64,000 bases of DNA, taken from positions 1,515 to 65,514 of the forward strand of contig JAVHLC010000013.1 of the NCBI GenBank assembly GCA_031082315.1. The letters run 5' to 3'. A program made the translations under genes and the position numbers. The notes beneath the pieces are model-generated. The model was not told the DNA's origin. It worked only from the letters and a program-made list of their open reading frames with translations, and made no database searches. The stretch comes from Thermodesulfobacteriota bacterium (GTDB taxonomy: Bacteria; Desulfobacterota; QYQD01). Positions 60,437 to 64,000 of this stretch are shown here, piece by piece; position 1 is the stretch's first letter, and each line of letters begins with the position of its first letter.

Positions 60437-62104
60437 TTGAGTGACTCACATCTCAGCAGGGCGCTATGGTTGATGTCTTTGAGGGTGGTGGTGGCCACTC
60501 TCCTTCTGGTCATTACTGTCCTCATCCAGTATCAGTCACGCCCGGCCGGTGTATTTGGCACCCTGTTTCCTTTATACGTATTTATATCCTCTGTATATCT
60601 TCTGACCGTTGTCTATAGTATTCTGCTCAGGGTGATCAGACATCCCGGCCGGGTCATTTTTGTGCAGATGATCCTGGATCCCCTCCTGGTTACGGCCTTA
60701 ATTTATGTGACCGGCGGGATAAGCAGTCCCTTCACCTTTCTGTACCTGCTGGTAATCATGGTGGCCAGCCGGTTGCTTTACAGGCGGGGGGGGGTAATAG
60801 CCGCCTCGTTGAGCAGCATACTCTACGCGGCCCTTCTCGATTTTCAATATCTTGGTTACATAGCACCCCTCAACTTTGACCCCATAGACCTGGCCGGTAT
60901 TTCAGCCGGCCACGTAATTTACCAGGCTAGTGTTCACATAACAGCCTTTTATTTTATGGCTTTTTTAAGCAGCTATTGGTCTCAACAGGCCAGGAAAGAT
61001 GCTATTGAACTGGACAGAAGGCAGAGGAATATATGGGAATTAGAGGCATTCAACCGGAACATCGTACAATCGATAAATACCGGCCTTTTCACCTTAGATA
61101 CGCATGGCCGCATAACTTCGTTTAACCGCGCAGCGGAGGACATTACCGCCTTTTCCCACAATGAGGTTACAGGTCAACCCTTAGCCACGGTTTTTCCACA
61201 TCTTGACCTGCCTTCCGAAGGGGATAATATCTCTGAAAACAATAACCTTTCCAGTTTTCAGTATAAAAATAGAGAGGGCAGAGAGCTGTGGCTTTCCTTT
61301 TTAATATCGTCCCTGAAGAATGCGGAACACGAGAATATAGGACAGCTTATCTTGGTTCAGGACATGACAGAAATGAAGGCCATGGAGGCAGAGATTCAGC
61401 GTCAGCAGGTCCTGGCTTCCATCGGGAAACTGACCGCGGCTATGGCCCATGAGATAAGAAATCCCCTGGCCTCCCTAAGCGGCTGTGCCCAGATGCTGGG
61501 CCGGGATGGATCCGGAACCCCGGGAAAATTCATGAATATTATATTACGGGATGCAGAAAGACTGGACAGATTATTGTCCGATTTTTTGCTCTATGCCAGA
61601 CCCGAAGACAGCGAGGCCAGGGAGATTGAGGTCGGACAAGTAGTGGGGGAGGTAGTCGCTGATCTTCGTGAACGGGCCGGCCGGATTGGTATGCAGGTAG
61701 TGATTGATTTAAAATCGCCTGTCTATATAAAGATAGCCCCTGAGCACCTTTCCAGGATTATAGAAAACCTGCTTATTAAAATACTGGAAACCGGACCGGA
61801 AGGCGGAGAGGTCAGGATAGACGGGCGATTGGTTCAGCAGACAGGTGAGGACGTCGCGGTTGGAGGCGGGAGCTTCCTTTGCCTATTGGTGAAGTCTGGC
61901 GGAACAGGAGCGTTTCCTCATCATACAGATAGTGCGTTCAGTCCGTTTCCTATGATAGAAGGTAGTGCGGATGAGCTTGGTTTGGCCGTGGTCTATCGCC
62001 TGGTTGAGTATTCCGGGGGTAAGATTTATTTCAAAAGTCCGCCGGAAGAGGATCAGGGGACAATATGTTATATCTACCTGCCGGTTAACCCTGCCCGGCT
62101 TTAA
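60437..62104 (+). CDS. PilS-like sensor kinase with degenerate ATP-binding domain
   Basis: A 555-residue membrane sensor. About six hydrophobic helices (12-185), a PAS domain (about 195-305), and HisKA with intact MAHEIRNPLASLSG (His about 338). In the ATPase domain the N box reads ENLLIKILE (Lys where the Mg-binding Asn should be) and the G1 box VKSGGTG (no Asp). G2 keeps ADELGLAVV. It begins at TTG right after the pilC stop codon, with AGGT upstream. Predicted to lack normal kinase activity. No pilR is adjacent. Confidence 0.82.
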   Translation: MSDSHLSRALWLMSLRVVVATLLLVITVLIQYQSRPAGVFGTLFPLYVFISSVYLLTVVYSILLRVIRHPGRVIFVQMILDPLLVTALIYVTGGISSPFTFLYLLVIMVASRLLYRRGGVIAASLSSILYAALLDFQYLGYIAPLNFDPIDLAGISAGHVIYQASVHITAFYFMAFLSSYWSQQARKDAIELDRRQRNIWELEAFNRNIVQSINTGLFTLDTHGRITSFNRAAEDITAFSHNEVTGQPLATVFPHLDLPSEGDNISENNNLSSFQYKNREGRELWLSFLISSLKNAEHENIGQLILVQDMTEMKAMEAEIQRQQVLASIGKLTAAMAHEIRNPLASLSGCAQMLGRDGSGTPGKFMNIILRDAERLDRLLSDFLLYARPEDSEAREIEVGQVVGEVVADLRERAGRIGMQVVIDLKSPVYIKIAPEHLSRIIENLLIKILETGPEGGEVRIDGRLVQQTGEDVAVGGGSFLCLLVKSGGTGAFPHHTDSAFSPFPMIEGSADELGLAVVYRLVEYSGGKIYFKSPPEEDQGTICYIYLPVNPARL

Positions 62105-62428
62105 GCCTTTTCACCGCAGAGCACGCAGAGTCCGCGGAGAAAAACCTTAAACTGTTCAATATGTTATCTCGGCGTTCTCAGCGACCTCTGCGGTAAATTT
62201 TGACTTTTTACGAATTCATCAAAGTTCAAGCGAATGACAAATGGCGAGACGCCAGTCCTTTGCCCTGCCGCAGGCAAGATGGCCAGGGACGAACGCCTGT
62301 CCTGCATGCAAAGAATAGCTACAAAATATGTTTGACATTCAGATGTTTTGGGGTAAAAGCTTTGATTTTGATTTGTAGCCGGTTTTGCCGAACGGGATGC
62401 CCGGATAAAATCATAGCGGAGGCTGGCC
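62105..62428. repeat. Hairpin repeats between the PilS-like gene and mgtE
   Basis: The arms ttttcaccgcagagcacgcagag (62108) and ttctcagcgacctctgcggtaaa (62174) are inverted, a further copy of the family at 16995. tgactttttacgaattcatcaaag follows, matching the right end of the element at 13208. No M-box-type magnesium riboswitch was recognised. Confidence 0.6.
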
Positions 62429-63781
62429 ATGGAAGAGCTCTATAAAGATCTACGGGAAGAAGTAGAGCCATTATTGGCTGAACGGCGGTTTGAGGCCATT
62501 AAACAGATACTTTCAGCCAGTAATGCCCAGGATATTGCCGAGCTTATCACCCACCAGCCACCGAAAGAACAGGTGCTTCTCTTCAGGTTGTTGGCCAAGG
62601 AGCTGGCAGTTGATGTTTTTGAACATCTCAGCTCTCCGGACCAGCAACACCTTTTGCAAAATTTTCAAGACAGTAAGGTCAAGGATATTCTTGAAGAGAT
62701 GTCGCCGGACGACCTGGCCAGGCTTTTAGACGAAGTGCCGGCCGTAGTGGCCAAACGGTTGGTGCAGTTACTGCCGCCGCAGGAGCGTAAAAATACCAGT
62801 ACATTGCTCGGATATCCGGAGAACACCGCCGGGCGTATTATGACGCCCGAATACGTCGCCCTAAAGAGGGAGATGACCGTAGCTGAGGCATTGGACAAGA
62901 TCAGACGCGTAGGTCTGGAAAAGGAAACCGTCTATTACTGTTATGTGGTTGACGAAAAAAGACGGCTGGTGGGTATTGTTTCTCTCAAACTCCTGGTTAT
63001 TAAGCCGCCTACAGCCATCATCGGCGATATTATGGACTCCGATGCCATATCGGTAAGGACAGAGGACGACCAGGAAAAAGTGGCGCGTGACCTGCAAAAG
63101 TACGACCTCTTAGCTGTGCCGGTAGTGGATAAAGAAGATAGGCTGGTGGGCATAATAACGGTCGATGACGTCATGGACGTTATGGAAGAAGAGGTTACCG
63201 AAGATATTTACCGTATGGGTGGTGTGGAAGTCCCGGATACGGGATATTTTAAGGCCCGGGTTCTTTCTGTTGTAGGCCGGCGGGTAGGCTGGCTTCTGAT
63301 ACTACTCATAACCAACACGCTTACCGGCAATATTATCATGGGTCAATCGGATGCCCTAAAGTCTTTCGTTGCGCTGGCGGCTTTTATACCGCTTTTAATA
63401 GGGAGCGGAGGCAACATAGGAGCGCAGTCTTCCACGGTCATGGTCAGGGGTCTGGCGCTAAGGGAGGTATCGGCAAGGAATTATTGGGGCCTGCTGTCGC
63501 GGGAAGTGGGCATCGGCTGTTTATTGGGTGTTATGTTAGGAACAATAGTCACAATCTGGGCCCACTGGTTGCAAGGTAATTGGCTTGTCTCTCTCACCGT
63601 TGGGTTGAGTCTCGTGGTCATCTCGACTCTGGCCAGTCTTGCGGGAGGTATGCTGCCTTTTGTCTTCTCGCGTTTAAAGCTTGACCCGGCCATCATGTCC
63701 GCCCCTTTTATTACCACAATGGTCGATGTGCTGGGGGTATTCACCTATTTCCAGGTGGCTCGTTTTATCCTGTTTAAATAA
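62429..63781 (+). CDS. mgtE: MgtE-family magnesium transporter
   Basis: A 450-residue channel. N-terminal superhelical domain (about 1-130, HLSSPDQQHLLQNF), two CBS domains (about 135-255, with VGIVSL and VGIITVDDVMDV), a plug helix and five membrane helices (about 280-450) including GGNIGAQSSTVMVRGLALRE, the MgtE pore signature. Gated by cytoplasmic magnesium in characterised members. A bidirectional terminator overlaps the stop codon. Confidence 0.95.
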   Translation: MEELYKDLREEVEPLLAERRFEAIKQILSASNAQDIAELITHQPPKEQVLLFRLLAKELAVDVFEHLSSPDQQHLLQNFQDSKVKDILEEMSPDDLARLLDEVPAVVAKRLVQLLPPQERKNTSTLLGYPENTAGRIMTPEYVALKREMTVAEALDKIRRVGLEKETVYYCYVVDEKRRLVGIVSLKLLVIKPPTAIIGDIMDSDAISVRTEDDQEKVARDLQKYDLLAVPVVDKEDRLVGIITVDDVMDVMEEEVTEDIYRMGGVEVPDTGYFKARVLSVVGRRVGWLLILLITNTLTGNIIMGQSDALKSFVALAAFIPLLIGSGGNIGAQSSTVMVRGLALREVSARNYWGLLSREVGIGCLLGVMLGTIVTIWAHWLQGNWLVSLTVGLSLVVISTLASLAGGMLPFVFSRLKLDPAIMSAPFITTMVDVLGVFTYFQVARFILFK

Positions 63782-63808
63782 ATAAGGGCGGGGGAACCCG
63801 CCCTTATT
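63781..63808. terminator. Bidirectional terminator between mgtE and ompH
   Basis: AATAAGGGCGGG-GGAA-CCCGCCCTTATT, perfect 12-bp arms, with T-rich sequence on both strands. It separates the convergent genes. Confidence 0.9.
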
Positions 63809-63830
63809 TAAATTTACACGGTTATCTATC

Positions 63831-64000
63831 TTATTTCTTGCCCTTATTCTCCTTGTTGAAGAGGTCGAGGATTTTATCCGTGACGTCGATTTCGTCCGCA
63901 GCGTAAACAACACCACTCCTTACGGGGTCTAATATCAGCGTGTACCCCTGCTCTTTACCAAATTTTTCCAGAATCGTTTGCAGGCTCTTTATTAAAGGCT
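63831..64000 (-). CDS. OmpH/Skp-family periplasmic chaperone (3' part)
   Basis: The last 56 codons of a gene that runs out of the window. The visible part reads GYTLILDPVRSGVVYAADEI then DVTDKILDLFNK and a Lys-rich end, matching the C-terminus of OmpH/Skp proteins (YxLIL...VLYA...DITD). Skp holds unfolded outer-membrane proteins in the periplasm and supports a Gram-negative envelope. The signal peptide and coiled coils would lie beyond the edge. Confidence 0.75.
   Translation of the reverse strand, partial: PLIKSLQTILEKFGKEQGYTLILDPVRSGVVYAADEIDVTDKILDLFNKENKGKK

Noticed and set aside
62205-62428. Magnesium (M-box) riboswitch before mgtE
   Set aside because: The gap holds two dispersed repeat remnants and I could not find the conserved M-box segments or a terminator.

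Overview
The window looks like chromosome of a Gram-negative bacterium of the Desulfobacterota (former Deltaproteobacteria) or a close relative. Pointers to this are PEP-CTERM exported proteins behind sigma-54 promoters, paired TatA-like genes, an OmpH/Skp chaperone, type IV pilus genes, a GYD-domain protein, and many families of short intergenic inverted repeats common in such genomes. No rRNA or tRNA gene was recognised, so the placement is inference.

Layout. 1-2.4 kb: two PEP-CTERM genes with almost identical sigma-54 control regions. 2.4-11 kb (mostly minus): dinB, a LETM1-like gene, der, an AmgK/MurU-like sugar-recycling pair, two tatA-like genes, ychF and an orphan PAS histidine kinase. 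11.2-13.7 kb: polyprenol-kinase-like gene, trmFO, GYD protein. 14-24.3 kb (plus): an accessory-looking cluster with a C39-like protease, a GH13 amylase, a papain-like protease, an old-yellow-enzyme oxidoreductase and several unrecognised membrane-anchored proteins. 24.4-31.4 kb: complete trpEGDCFBA operon behind a leader peptide with three tandem Trp codons and a transcription attenuator. 31.7-38.2 kb (minus): ElyC-like protein, a large unrecognised protein, and a zinc ABC transporter with a Fur/Zur-type regulator and two candidate operators. 38.6-42.1 kb: glycogen branching enzyme and 4-alpha-glucanotransferase. 42.2-52.7 kb (minus): a defence/accessory island holding a HEPN/MNT toxin-antitoxin pair, a type III-like restriction-modification operon with a Schlafen/AlbA_2-type gene between mod and res, then DUF2703, isoprenylcysteine-methyltransferase-like and HNH genes among odd repeats. 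52.8-57 kb: acyl-CoA synthetase and a cNMP-binding/P-loop/patatin fusion. 57.5-63.8 kb: pilB, pilC, a PilS-like kinase with a degraded ATP-binding domain, mgtE; then the 3' end of an ompH/skp gene.

Most notable: the duplicated sigma-54 regions with tandem palindromes; the attenuator, which can be drawn base by base; the mod/AlbA_2/res operon with iteron-like repeats before res and two long palindromes before mod; palindromic repeats translated in frame inside mod; the predicted pseudokinase beside pilBC; and nested repeat elements that record past mobility.
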